Assembly (NCBI RefSeq): GCF_000757725.1 | Contig: NZ_JJMU01000053.1 | Span: forward strand, 124,001-188,000 | Direction of reading: 5' to 3' | DNA from: Sphingobacterium deserti | Lineage (GTDB): Bacteria > Bacteroidota > Bacteroidia > Sphingobacteriales > Sphingobacteriaceae | DNA: 64,000 nt | Shown here: positions 46,427 through 55,141 of the stretch, in pieces | Layout of the letters: every line of letters starts with the position of its first letter | How positions within the stretch are numbered: position 1 is the stretch's first letter | The notes under the pieces: model-generated | What the model was told of the DNA's origin: nothing | What the model saw: the letters and a program-made list of their open reading frames with translations, nothing else | Database searches by the model: none | Program-made: the position numbers and the translations under genes

Positions 46427-47704
46427 TTACAGGCTAGGTTTGTTGGCTATTTGGAGTTTTGCATTCATCAAGTCAAATGCATTGAGCGCTTGGTCAAGCT
46501 GTTCGATACTGTGTGTCGCCATCATAGACATGCGGATGCGGGCATCTTTCTTTGCTACCGCCGGATACATGATGCAGTTGGTATAGATTCCCTTGTCGAA
46601 TAAGATTCGGGTAGCTTTTGCGGTCAATGTAGGGTCTCCGATTTTTACCGGTATAACACCAGATTCGGTGTTTCCAATATTGAACCCCATACTTTTTAAA
46701 CCCTGCTTATAATACGCTATATTTTTCCATAATTGGGCTTGCCACTGGGGTTCTTCATCGAGCAATGCCATTGCCTGAACGGCCGCCATAGCTTGCGAGG
46801 GCGGCATGCTGACAGAAAATAGGTGTTGGCGCGACTGAAATTTTAATAGCCTAATCAACTTCGGTTCCGCGACCACATATCCCCCCAGACTTCCGAATGT
46901 TTTGCTGAATACACCCGTAATGATGATGTCATCGTCTTTTAGTAACCCTTCTTTTTCCAATATTCCGCGACCGGTATCACCATGCACGCCCACACCGTGC
47001 GCGTCATCAATCAATAGGTAAGCACCATAACGTTTAACGAGTTGTAGGATGTCTTTAATCTTGGCTATGTCTCCATCTTGAGAATAAACGCCATCTATAA
47101 TTACTAATTTCGTGCGGTATTGATCTTGACAATGCTTAAGTATTTGCTCTAAATGCTCCATGTTGTTGTGCAGAAATGTTTTCACATTTGTCGTTAAGCA
47201 ACCCTCGTAAATGCTTGCGTGCACAGCCATGTCTAATATAGCAATATCCTCTTTTTTTAACAGCGCTTGTATGGTGGCGCTATTGGCGGTATAGCCTGTC
47301 GTGTATAGGATGGCATCTGTCTTCCCGAAGAATTGTGCGATTTTATTTTCCAAGAGCTGATGGTAACTGTAGTGTCCGCCAATAGCAGGAGAAGCGCCGG
47401 CGCCGGTTCCATACATAGACACTGCGTCTATAGCAGCTTGTTTCACTCGCGGATGTTGCGTAAAGCCGAGGTAATCATTAGAAACGAAATTTACATAGTT
47501 GCCGTCACTAACGCTGTTATTACCGTGTATAGTGAGCTCGTTTGCACATCCCGTTTGGTTTACCAAGCGGTAATTCAATCGTCCATTGTCGTCGAGATAA
47601 TTTAAGAAATCATCAAAGGCTGTCGCCCGTTCGTGTATCGCTACATTCGGAATGTTTTCAAAGTCCTTGAAAGTCAATTTTGGATAGGTGTTTTTGTCAA
47701 TCAT
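46427..47704 (-). CDS. alpha-oxoamine synthase-family PLP enzyme
   Basis: 425 aa. This fold-type I enzyme condenses an amino acid with an acyl-CoA or acyl-ACP with loss of CO2. Seen: GTGAGASPAIGG, cofactor-stacking H162 in AVHASIYEG, D233 and H236 in LIDDAHGVGV, PLP lysine K268 in GVFSKTFGSLGGY and RIRMSMMATHS. About 60 extra N-terminal residues compared with KBL/BioF, beginning MIDKNTYPKLTFKDFE, distinguish it. It is not an obvious serine palmitoyltransferase, KBL or BioF, so the product may be a ketosphingoid, aminoketone or other small molecule. No acyltransferase or biotin genes are nearby. Confidence 0.85.
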   Translation of the reverse strand: MIDKNTYPKLTFKDFENIPNVAIHERATAFDDFLNYLDDNGRLNYRLVNQTGCANELTIHGNNSVSDGNYVNFVSNDYLGFTQHPRVKQAAIDAVSMYGTGAGASPAIGGHYSYHQLLENKIAQFFGKTDAILYTTGYTANSATIQALLKKEDIAILDMAVHASIYEGCLTTNVKTFLHNNMEHLEQILKHCQDQYRTKLVIIDGVYSQDGDIAKIKDILQLVKRYGAYLLIDDAHGVGVHGDTGRGILEKEGLLKDDDIIITGVFSKTFGSLGGYVVAEPKLIRLLKFQSRQHLFSVSMPPSQAMAAVQAMALLDEEPQWQAQLWKNIAYYKQGLKSMGFNIGNTESGVIPVKIGDPTLTAKATRILFDKGIYTNCIMYPAVAKKDARIRMSMMATHSIEQLDQALNAFDLMNAKLQIANKPSL

Positions 47705-48018
47705 GATTTATTGTTTTTAAAGGCGATGCGGTAAAATTGTACAACAATTTAGAGTTATTTTTTTGATTTGCCAATCTGTCTCGGCAATATTACATGCCTG
47801 AAGATGTTGGACGAAGATGGCAAATGGAGCCAAACGAAGGCTGGTTTTTACTTCCGCACATTTTTTACGATTGCATAGCTTCTTGTCTTGGGCCAAAAAG
47901 CTTAAGTACACCGTTAAAGCTAACCATAAAAGATGATGATATGGAAATATATTCCTGTCAAATATTTTGTGTGTATTCTAAAATATCCTATCATTGTATA
48001 GCTAAACCACGCTGCTTT
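47705..48018. other. divergent intergenic region with a small inverted repeat
   Basis: 314 bp between the alpha-oxoamine synthase gene and a small membrane protein gene. AAATTGT and ACAATTT are separated by 3 nt at 47734-47750, 30 bp upstream of the synthase start on the minus strand, and could be an operator. The rest holds nothing recognised; a plus-strand frame continues from 47794 but is treated as an upstream extension. Confidence 0.4.
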
Positions 48019-48198
48019 ATGAAACTTCAAATTCTTTTAACCACAATCTTTGTGCTATTGGTGCTCACTTGGAATGCAAACACAAACAGTGTACCTATAC
48101 TTGGCACAGCTACCGCCTTATTAGGCGTCTCGTTGCTTTACGTTGTTCGTATCTTACGCAAGATGCAGACGCAAGCTAAGAACCAATCTTTCAAATAA
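48019..48198 (+). CDS. small two-helix membrane protein
   Basis: 59 aa from ATG 48019 (MKLQILLTTIFVLLVLTW). Two hydrophobic stretches (residues 3-17 and about 26-43) frame a short Asn-rich turn (NANTNSVP), with a basic Lys-rich tail. The frame is open 75 codons upstream from 47794, but that part has atypical composition, so the short form is favoured. No family is recognised. Confidence 0.45.
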   Translation: MKLQILLTTIFVLLVLTWNANTNSVPILGTATALLGVSLLYVVRILRKMQTQAKNQSFK

Positions 48199-48608
48199 CA
48201 GACCGACTATTAAAAATATCTCTTTTACGTTGCAATGCACGCAGGAGGTCGCCTATCAGTACTCAGCCTTCGCACCTGATGCAAAATAACACCCATCTCT
48301 AAAAAACTGTATACGAACAGATAGCCAGGGGCGCATATTAGTTAAAAAAAGTAAATTTATAATAAGAACGATTTAGCAAGTTACTCTATGAAGATAGCTT
48401 GCTTTTTTATTGTTTAAACAACTGAAAATCAGTGCTTATGGTATAATAAGTTGATAATATAATACAATGTTGTTTGAAATGTGTTTGATATTTTTGGCTA
48501 TAGGCCTAAAAAATAGATTCCCCCAGGGGGACGCTAACGAGTAAAATAGTCTCATCACTGCAGGATGAAGCTAGCATGCTTTTAATAACAATTATAAACG
48601 AAACTTAA
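48199..48608. other. intergenic region with terminator and leader elements
   Basis: 410 bp. It holds a terminator at 48375-48408 (listed), then a TATTTTTG -7 match (48489-48496) and a small inverted repeat TCCCCCAGGGGGA (48519-48531) in the leader of the following lipoprotein gene. No gene is supported here. Confidence 0.55.
48375..48408 (+). terminator. intergenic terminator
   Basis: AGCAAGTTA (48375-48383) and TAGCTTGCT (48395-48403) pair with one G-U and are followed by TTTTT. Confidence 0.6.
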
Positions 48609-50342
48609 ATGAGAACTTTTTTAAAACGGAGAGGGTATATCCCTTTCGTCCTTATGCTGCTGTGGTTTACAGCCTGCAATAAAACAACTGATCCCATTAG
48701 CGATCTCTCTGGTCCCGTGGAGAATTTACGGCACGTCGTCCAGGGCGAGCATGTCAAAATAGCCTGGGACTTGTCCGGTCAATCCTTTACCCACTATGAA
48801 GTACAACTTTCGAGACTTCCTGACTTCGCTTTGCTTAACCAAAGTGTAACGTTAAATAGCGATGTTAGCGAGCACGTTTTTTGGAAGCTGGGGCGCGGCG
48901 AGGATTACTATTGCCGCATCAGAAAAGTTGCTGAAAGCAATGAGACCGAATGGTCTTCCGTAGAATTTAATACCAGTGAGAGCAATATACTGCTTCCATT
49001 GGGCGAGAATGATCTCGCTGGACGCAGTGTCACGCTGCGTTGGGATCCTATTTCAACAGATATCAAGCTATCCAAGATCACGTTCGAGCCGGCTTTCGGG
49101 CCCGTGAAAGAACATATGTTAACGGCAACGCATATAACTGACAAAAGTCTGTCTGTGGCAGATCTTGCGGTTGATATGGCGTATGAAGCCCGTCTGTACG
49201 ACGGCGACTTTATGGTCGGTCGTTTGTCGTTCACCACATTGGCAGTTCCGGTAAATGGTGTTTGGACGCTTTCGCCGCACAGTAATCTGTTAATGGCTAT
49301 CCAAGCCGCAGCGCATCAGGACCGGATAGTTTTGCGTCCAGGCGTCTACGATTTGAGTACGGCAGTGCCTCGACTTGAAGACAAGTCTATCCGTATCGAA
49401 GGGGCAGAGGAAGCAAACCGTTCCAAACTTTACGTACGCAATTTCTTTTTGATCGGACCCCAATCTGGTATCGCTTTCAAAAATCTGGATATCTCCGGAT
49501 CACGTATTGATGAATACAACCGCGAGCTTTCCAATACGCAGGATCACTTGTGGAACGATTGGCTGATTTCCGTTGATGTGGCCTCGCCGGGGCTAGATGC
49601 GGTGGATATTGATAATTGTATTGTACGAAATTACTGGGCCGGTATTTTTCAAATGAATGATACCAACAGGCCGCCACACAAAGTAGGCAATAGCATTCGT
49701 ATACATAACACGATCGTCCATCATGTAGGTGGTAATAACGAAGCGCCAACCTTAGCGATTAACGCCGCCCAAGTGAAGGTGATATCGGTTTCTAACTCAA
49801 CTATTTACCAAAGTAATCGGCTTTTTGTCAAGATTGACGCAGAGCGCAATGCGGCGAATGTAGTAGACTTTACATTTAAAAATAACACGGTAGACGCCAG
49901 TTGGGCGGGCGGATCCTTTGACTTTTTGGCGGTCAAGGCACCATCGAGATTTTCTTCGGAAAATAACAACTTCACAAACATGACTTCCGCCGGAAACTTC
50001 TTTCCGAATTTCGCCTACACACAAAATACGTTTCACAAACGGCTGATCAACACAAATTTCTTTAAGGTGCTTTCAAAATCTACGATTTACGGCAGTAACT
50101 CTTCCAATATGCCTGTGCATACCTGGGAGATTAGGCATCCCAATACACGTTGGAATGAAGTGCTGCCAGCATTTATCATGAACGATGCACAGCATCAAAA
50201 TCCAAACTCCATTCAAGCTTATACTGTTTCGCATGATCCAGGATATCTCGATGCGGCGAATGGCGATTTCACGGTATCGGCTTCGAGTCCGCTGCGGAGC
50301 GTGGGGCAGGGTAGTCCAATCGGTGATCCACGCTGGTGGTAA
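48609..50342 (+). CDS. beta-helix lipoprotein with FN3-like and DUF4957/DUF5123-like domains (copy 1)
   Basis: 577 aa. Lipoprotein signal (LMLLWFTACNK). Residues about 30-115 and 120-215 look like fibronectin type III-like modules (VKIAWDLSGQSFTHYEVQLS; VTLRWDPISTDIKLSKI), followed by a right-handed beta-helix-like region typical of DUF4957 (LSPHSNLLMAIQAAAHQDRI; LRPGVYDLS) and DUF5123 (VHHVGGNNEAPTLAINAAQ; FKNNTVDASWAGGSFDF), ending in the GDPRWW signature. Such proteins sit in glycan-utilisation loci and are suspected to bind or trim pectin-like polymers, but no activity is established. The next gene is a paralog; no SusC/SusD is adjacent. Confidence 0.8.
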   Translation: MRTFLKRRGYIPFVLMLLWFTACNKTTDPISDLSGPVENLRHVVQGEHVKIAWDLSGQSFTHYEVQLSRLPDFALLNQSVTLNSDVSEHVFWKLGRGEDYYCRIRKVAESNETEWSSVEFNTSESNILLPLGENDLAGRSVTLRWDPISTDIKLSKITFEPAFGPVKEHMLTATHITDKSLSVADLAVDMAYEARLYDGDFMVGRLSFTTLAVPVNGVWTLSPHSNLLMAIQAAAHQDRIVLRPGVYDLSTAVPRLEDKSIRIEGAEEANRSKLYVRNFFLIGPQSGIAFKNLDISGSRIDEYNRELSNTQDHLWNDWLISVDVASPGLDAVDIDNCIVRNYWAGIFQMNDTNRPPHKVGNSIRIHNTIVHHVGGNNEAPTLAINAAQVKVISVSNSTIYQSNRLFVKIDAERNAANVVDFTFKNNTVDASWAGGSFDFLAVKAPSRFSSENNNFTNMTSAGNFFPNFAYTQNTFHKRLINTNFFKVLSKSTIYGSNSSNMPVHTWEIRHPNTRWNEVLPAFIMNDAQHQNPNSIQAYTVSHDPGYLDAANGDFTVSASSPLRSVGQGSPIGDPRWW

Positions 50343-50380
50343 GCTTTGCGGATTTTTATAACATTATTAAAGAAAGAAAT

Positions 50381-52117
50381 ATGAAAACATACATCATTTA
50401 TATTATCGCTATGGTGTTCACAGGCACCGCGATGTTATCATCGTGCAAGAAGGATCCGGTATTTGTGGAAGCATTGAAAGAGACGCCTTCTAATGTGCAG
50501 TATATGGTCCAAAGTTCCAATGTAAAAGTGAGCTGGAAAAAGCCTGCAGAATCTTTCGACGATTATATCATTGAGGTTTCCAGGCTGGAAGATTTTTCGA
50601 TTATCGATCGGACGGAAGTTGTGGATGCTGAGGATGAATTTGTGATCTTGAGAGGCTTAGACCTAGCGGAGAATCATTATCTCCGCATCCGCACACAACG
50701 AGAAAGCCCGAAGTCGCAATCCGAATGGGCGCAATTGCGGATCACGACCAACCCCTCGGATATCCTATTGCCCATTCTACGCGAGCATGTATCGGGCAAC
50801 AAGGTTACGGTGTCTTGGGATTTTCCGCATACTGACGAGTCTACCTCAGCGCGTGTAAGTCACTTATTGTTGGTGCCCGAGCTTGGTACGGCGCGAGAGA
50901 TCCCGATTAACGAATCGGATATTGCGGGCAAAACAGCAACTATAGATGGGCTGGAAAAGGATATGGCCTACGAGGTACGGATTTACAACAATGCTTTTTT
51001 GCGTGGTCGCCAAGCCTTTATTACGGGCGCTGAGTCGGTGAATGGTATTTGGACATTGAGCCCACATAGCGATTTAAAAGACGCGATCGAACGTAGCGTA
51101 GAGGGTGACCAAATTGTGCTGAGAGCAGGTGTGTATGATTTTTGGAACGAAGAGATTATCGTCGATGACAAGCGCATCAGCATTAAATCCACGGCTGATG
51201 TTATTAATGCGAAAGTTTATGTGAAAAGCTTTGTGCTCAAAGGATCTGGCAAGGCTGGCATTAGCTTCTCTGGCCTAGACTTGTCTGGTACGCGGGTGGA
51301 TAGCTATAAAAAAGAGATCCCCAATACTGCGGATACGCGTTGGAACAGTTGGTTGATTACCGTTGATGCGCAGGCTACGGGATTTGATGCGGTAGCCTTT
51401 GATAACTGTAAAATCCGTAGCTACTACACCGGCCTGCTCACGATGAATGAAAAGCAGGTGGGTAATTCGGTACGCATTCATAACGCGGTGGTGGGTATGA
51501 TGGGAGAGGATGGGCAACACGCTTTCATTAATGTAGGTGCAGCGCGCATTAAGGAAGGGGCATTTAGCAACTCCACTTTTTATAAGAATAACAAGATGTT
51601 TATCAATGTAGACCGCGAGAAAAATCTACAGAATGATATCAATTTCCTCTTCAAGAACAATACGGTAGACAATAGTTGGAGTGCCATGGCATTTGATTTT
51701 AAAGCATCGAAACTGCCTACGGTGGTAAGGCTGGAAAACAATTTGTTTTCTAACATCACGACGGCAGCCAATTTCTTCAACAACTTCGCCCATGTGGCCA
51801 ATGATTTTGATAAGCGCTTGATCAATTGTAATTTTTGGAATGTGCGCTCTAAATCTACGGTCTATGGCAGTAACTCATCCAATATGCCGGTGCATAGCTG
51901 GGAACTGCGCCACCCGAATAACCGGTGGAATGAAGTAGTGCCCGCTTTTGTGATGAATGATGCCAGCCATGCCAATCCAAATTCCATCAAAGAATATCCG
52001 ATGGCTCTTGACCCGCAGTATGAAAATGCGGAAGCGGGCAATTTCAAAATTGGCGCAGGCAGTCCGCTTCGTAACGCAACTCCGGGCGTTATCATCGGAG
52101 ATCCCCGCTGGTGGTAG
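50381..52117 (+). CDS. beta-helix lipoprotein with FN3-like and DUF4957/DUF5123-like domains (copy 2)
   Basis: 578 aa from ATG 50381 (MKTYIIYIIAMVFTGTAML, lipobox LSSCKK); the frame opens at 50336 but the signal begins here. Same layout as the preceding gene: FN3-like modules (VKVSWKKPAESFDDYIIEVS), DUF4957-like region (LSPHSDLKDAIERSVEGDQI; LRAGVYDFW), DUF5123-like region and the GDPRWW end. The tail KSTVYGSNSSNMPVHSWELR is nearly the same as in copy 1, so they arose by tandem duplication. 38 bp separate the genes, indicating one operon. Function as for copy 1. Confidence 0.8.
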   Translation: MKTYIIYIIAMVFTGTAMLSSCKKDPVFVEALKETPSNVQYMVQSSNVKVSWKKPAESFDDYIIEVSRLEDFSIIDRTEVVDAEDEFVILRGLDLAENHYLRIRTQRESPKSQSEWAQLRITTNPSDILLPILREHVSGNKVTVSWDFPHTDESTSARVSHLLLVPELGTAREIPINESDIAGKTATIDGLEKDMAYEVRIYNNAFLRGRQAFITGAESVNGIWTLSPHSDLKDAIERSVEGDQIVLRAGVYDFWNEEIIVDDKRISIKSTADVINAKVYVKSFVLKGSGKAGISFSGLDLSGTRVDSYKKEIPNTADTRWNSWLITVDAQATGFDAVAFDNCKIRSYYTGLLTMNEKQVGNSVRIHNAVVGMMGEDGQHAFINVGAARIKEGAFSNSTFYKNNKMFINVDREKNLQNDINFLFKNNTVDNSWSAMAFDFKASKLPTVVRLENNLFSNITTAANFFNNFAHVANDFDKRLINCNFWNVRSKSTVYGSNSSNMPVHSWELRHPNNRWNEVVPAFVMNDASHANPNSIKEYPMALDPQYENAEAGNFKIGAGSPLRNATPGVIIGDPRWW

Positions 52118-52142
52118 TACGCGGGCTTAAAACGATATTACT

Positions 52143-52173
52143 AGGCTATCTCTATGCGGAGGTAGCCTTTTTT
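52143..52173 (+). terminator. terminator of the tandem lipoprotein operon
   Basis: AGGCTATCTC (52143-52152) pairs with GAGGTAGCCT (52159-52168) with one G-U, followed by TTTTT. Confidence 0.75.
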
Positions 52174-52292
52174 GGCTACCTTATCAGCATCCTGCACTTT
52201 AGGATGGTGATTACTTGTCTTACGGACGCATAGATCGCCTTATTTTTCCAAAGGTCACGCGACTTACATCAATAGGCTAGCAGGCTGCTACT

Positions 52293-53024
52293 TTAGCCCT
52301 CCCGTCTACTCTCAATGGTGTATACAAAGCTATCGGCGCGGTAATAGCCCAAGTTGTATTCCACAGGACGATCGGCTTGATCAAAAACAAAACGCTTTCT
52401 TAACAATATGGGGCTGCCTACTTCCAAGTCCAATTTGTCGGCAACAAACTTATCGGCCATACGGGCGCTGATTTCCTCTTTGGATAGATTGACACGCACG
52501 GAATGTTCTTGTTCCAAGATCTCGTATAGCGGGCGCTTAAAATCCTCTTCGCCGGTCATGCCCACGCGCGGATGGAAGTAAGAGATAAAGTAGACGAAAG
52601 GACCCTCCGTGCGGCCACGGAGACGTTCTAGTTTCAATACTTTTTTTTGCTGATCAATATCAAAAAAGTGAGCTAGCTTCTCATCAGGAAGTTCCCAGCT
52701 TATATGCAGTTCGAAATTTTTAATAGGAATGTTGCGCGCCTCCATCTCTTGCGAGAAACTAAGCCAATTATTGGATTTTGAGCTCACCGAAGCTTCCGCA
52801 ACCCGCGTGCCCACACCTTTTTTACGGATAAGCAAGCCTTCATACACCAATTTGTTAAGCGCCTGCCGCAACGTAGTACGTGAGATAGCGAGTTGCTTAG
52901 CCATCTCTACTTCATTGGGTAAGAATTTCGTGGCATATGCAGGATCTTTGATCATCTCGCGGATAAGTTGCTCAGCCTGTATATGCAGAGGTATCGGGCT
53001 CTTGTGGTCTATAGAAAGTTTCAT
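52293..53024 (-). CDS. GntR/HutC-family regulator with UTRA domain
   Basis: 243 aa from ATG 53024 (MKLSIDHKSPIPLHIQAEQL); the frame extends 34 codons upstream through the promoter region and is ignored. Winged HTH at residues 8-72 (FLPNEVEMAKQLAISRTTLR, GLLIRKKGVGTRV), then a UTRA ligand-binding domain (residues 95-240: LERLRGRTEGPFVYFISYFH, LLRKRFVFDQADRPVEYNLG). HutC-type regulators usually sense a sugar phosphate or other small acid. It is divergent from manA and related motifs occur at local promoters, so it most likely represses mannoside genes. Confidence 0.93.
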   Translation of the reverse strand: MKLSIDHKSPIPLHIQAEQLIREMIKDPAYATKFLPNEVEMAKQLAISRTTLRQALNKLVYEGLLIRKKGVGTRVAEASVSSKSNNWLSFSQEMEARNIPIKNFELHISWELPDEKLAHFFDIDQQKKVLKLERLRGRTEGPFVYFISYFHPRVGMTGEEDFKRPLYEILEQEHSVRVNLSKEEISARMADKFVADKLDLEVGSPILLRKRFVFDQADRPVEYNLGYYRADSFVYTIESRREG

Positions 53025-53061
53025 TTTCGACGTAATCTGTTTCCTTATTTCAGCGTAGCTA

Positions 53062-53069
53062 CAAATGTA
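53062..53069 (-). promoter_or_regulatory. -7 box and operator-like motif upstream of gntR
   Basis: On the minus strand TACATTTG (an exact TAnnTTTG match) lies 37 bp before the GntR ATG, inside the sequence ACAAATGTATGTA that resembles the motif at manA. Possible autoregulation; no good -33 is seen. Confidence 0.35.
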
Positions 53070-53188
53070 TGTAAAAAGGTCAAGATTGTTCGAAAGTCTA
53101 TACATTAACCATTCATGCATGCACATTATATAATTATCATCGCTGAACTATGCGGTGGCAAACTTCGAAGGTATAAATCGAACAATGT

Positions 53189-53220
53189 GTTGTTTATATG
53201 TTCATATGTATGTACATTTG
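53189..53220 (+). promoter_or_regulatory. predicted manA promoter overlapped by GntR-operator-like motif
   Basis: TTG near 53190 and TACATTTG (53213-53220) are spaced about 20 bp, matching a Bacteroidota promoter. The stretch CATATGTATGTACATTTG (53203-53220) contains the near-palindrome TATGTACATT, similar to motifs at 60391 and 60624. The 13-nt string TTGTTTATATGTT (53190-53202) recurs at 60616. A repressor bound here would cover the -7 box. Confidence 0.5.
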
Positions 53221-53243
53221 TTTTTGATAATCATTTATAGACA

Positions 53244-55118
53244 ATGGAACTAAAAACGAAAGTTGGCTCAACACAGCATAAAACCACATGGCGAAAAAGT
53301 GGAGAACGATTGCTACCAAATAATTTGCAACAGGTTAATCGTCAAAAAACAAGTTATGATATTTATCCTTTTCATAGTTTAGGTGCGAACAAAATTGCAA
53401 ATCATCAAGGACTTGTGGATTGGATCATTGAAAAAGGCACGGTGCTGTTGGATGGCTATGTGGGTGTGTTCTGGAATGAGGTCGAGACTTTACTGCAACA
53501 AGAGTTTGATCAACGCGGGATTGCCGTTGAATGGATGCGTACCGAAGATTTTATAAAAGGTAAGGATGAGGTCGAGGATATGGTAAGCCCATTTTTGGGT
53601 ACAGCAGATAGTGTGTGGGGAAAAAAAACGACATTAAAGCTGAGCGATTTTTTTGAAGAGTCTTATTTCGATCAAGTACCCGAGCGTAGCGGTACGGTTA
53701 ACATCGTAATTGGGATCGGAGCAGCTCTTCTTTCTTGGGACGCGCCAGTAATTTATCTGGATATCCCCAAAAATGAAATACAATACCGCATGCGTGCAGG
53801 TACAACAAGCAATATTGGTAATCCCGATATTTTGTCGTCTACCGCCATGTACAAACGGTTCTATTTCGTTGATTGGGTTGTTTTAAATGCATACAAAGCG
53901 CAAATAAGTAGTAAAATAGCCGTTGTTGCGGATGCGCAACGAGCTGATAGTTTGCATTGGCTTTATGCAGCAGACCTGAAAGATGCTATGCAAATGATGG
54001 GGCGTTCCTTTTTTCGAGTTCGCCCTTGGTTTGAAGCAGGTGCCTGGGGCGGCCACTGGATGCAAGAACATATTGAAGGCCTAAATAAGGATGAAGTAAA
54101 CTACGCTTGGTCATTTGAGATGATTGTTCCGGAGAATGGTTTGCTGTTTGAAAGTAGCGGTAAGCTCCTAGAGGTAGCCTTCGATTGGCTTATGCTGTTT
54201 GAGCAGGAGGCGGTATTGGGAAAGCACGCCCGCATTTTTAAAACAGAATTTCCCATACGTTTTGATTTTCTAGATACTTTTGATGGCGGAAATCTTTCCA
54301 TTCAATGCCATCCCAGTTTACGCTACATACGGGAACATTTCGGTGAGTTTATTACCCAGGACGAGACCTACTATATACTTGACTGCAAACCGGACGCACA
54401 AGTTTATCTAGGGTTCCAAGATGATATCGATCCAGCCGCATTTCGTAAGGCATTGCAGCATAGTCAGGATCAAAATGAGCCAATGGTTATCGAAAAATAT
54501 GTGCAAGTGCTCCCGGCAAATAAACATGATTTGTTTTTAATACCCAACGGAACGGTACATAGCGCGGGCACTAATAACATGGTATTGGAGATTAGCGCAA
54601 CACCCTACATTTTTACGTTTAAGATGTATGATTGGATGCGTTTGGGATTGGATGGGCAGCCGCGCCCGATCAATATCACCCATGCTTTTCAAAACTTAAA
54701 TTTCGATAGAAAAGGAAAGAAGGTCGAAGAAGAGCTATTGTCCAAGCCCTATGCGCTTGAACAAGGAGCGGATTGGCAGCTTGTGCATTTGCCGACCCAC
54801 GAGGGTCACTTTTATGATGTGGAGCGATTGGAATTTGATAGCGTGATCGGGTCGGAAACTAATGATCGCTGTCATGTGCTGATGTTGGTAGAGGGCAGCG
54901 CAATTATTCTGGAATCGCAAGATGGTCGTAAAACAACCTTTCATTACGCCGAAACTTTTGCTGTACCTGCGGCTGCTGGGCATTATCGTTTGCACAACGC
55001 TGGCGAAGGTCGCGCAAAAGTCATCAGGGCTTTTGTCAAAGATGATGTAGACTATTTGTTGGAGGATAAAGTAGAGGTTAAATCGTCTACGCTAAGTTCC
55101 AGCAATCAAAAAAAATGA
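53244..55118 (+). CDS. manA: class I mannose-6-phosphate isomerase, long form
   Basis: 624 aa, about 200-250 residues longer than E. coli ManA. The C-terminal part holds the isomerase: AGAWGGHWMQEHIEGL, zinc ligands Q354 and H356 in SIQCHPS, E374 in DETYYILDCKP and H439 in IPNGTVHSAG. The N-terminal part (about 40-270: KGTVLLDGYVGVFWNEVETL; VNIVIGIGAALLSWDAPVIY) resembles a nucleoside-kinase-like domain without a proper P-loop. It interconverts mannose 6-phosphate and fructose 6-phosphate, linking the GH92 enzymes to glycolysis. It heads a manA-MFS-GH92 operon (23 and 57 bp gaps). Confidence 0.88.
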   Translation: MELKTKVGSTQHKTTWRKSGERLLPNNLQQVNRQKTSYDIYPFHSLGANKIANHQGLVDWIIEKGTVLLDGYVGVFWNEVETLLQQEFDQRGIAVEWMRTEDFIKGKDEVEDMVSPFLGTADSVWGKKTTLKLSDFFEESYFDQVPERSGTVNIVIGIGAALLSWDAPVIYLDIPKNEIQYRMRAGTTSNIGNPDILSSTAMYKRFYFVDWVVLNAYKAQISSKIAVVADAQRADSLHWLYAADLKDAMQMMGRSFFRVRPWFEAGAWGGHWMQEHIEGLNKDEVNYAWSFEMIVPENGLLFESSGKLLEVAFDWLMLFEQEAVLGKHARIFKTEFPIRFDFLDTFDGGNLSIQCHPSLRYIREHFGEFITQDETYYILDCKPDAQVYLGFQDDIDPAAFRKALQHSQDQNEPMVIEKYVQVLPANKHDLFLIPNGTVHSAGTNNMVLEISATPYIFTFKMYDWMRLGLDGQPRPINITHAFQNLNFDRKGKKVEEELLSKPYALEQGADWQLVHLPTHEGHFYDVERLEFDSVIGSETNDRCHVLMLVEGSAIILESQDGRKTTFHYAETFAVPAAAGHYRLHNAGEGRAKVIRAFVKDDVDYLLEDKVEVKSSTLSSSNQKK

Positions 55119-55141
55119 TTTAACCCATAATAATCGATCTT

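Noticed and set aside
46427..47704. Serine palmitoyltransferase assignment for the alpha-oxoamine synthase
   Set aside because: Compared with Sphingobacterium SPT as remembered, key segments differ (GAGASPAIGG in place of the GCAGSRF segment; N-terminal extension present).
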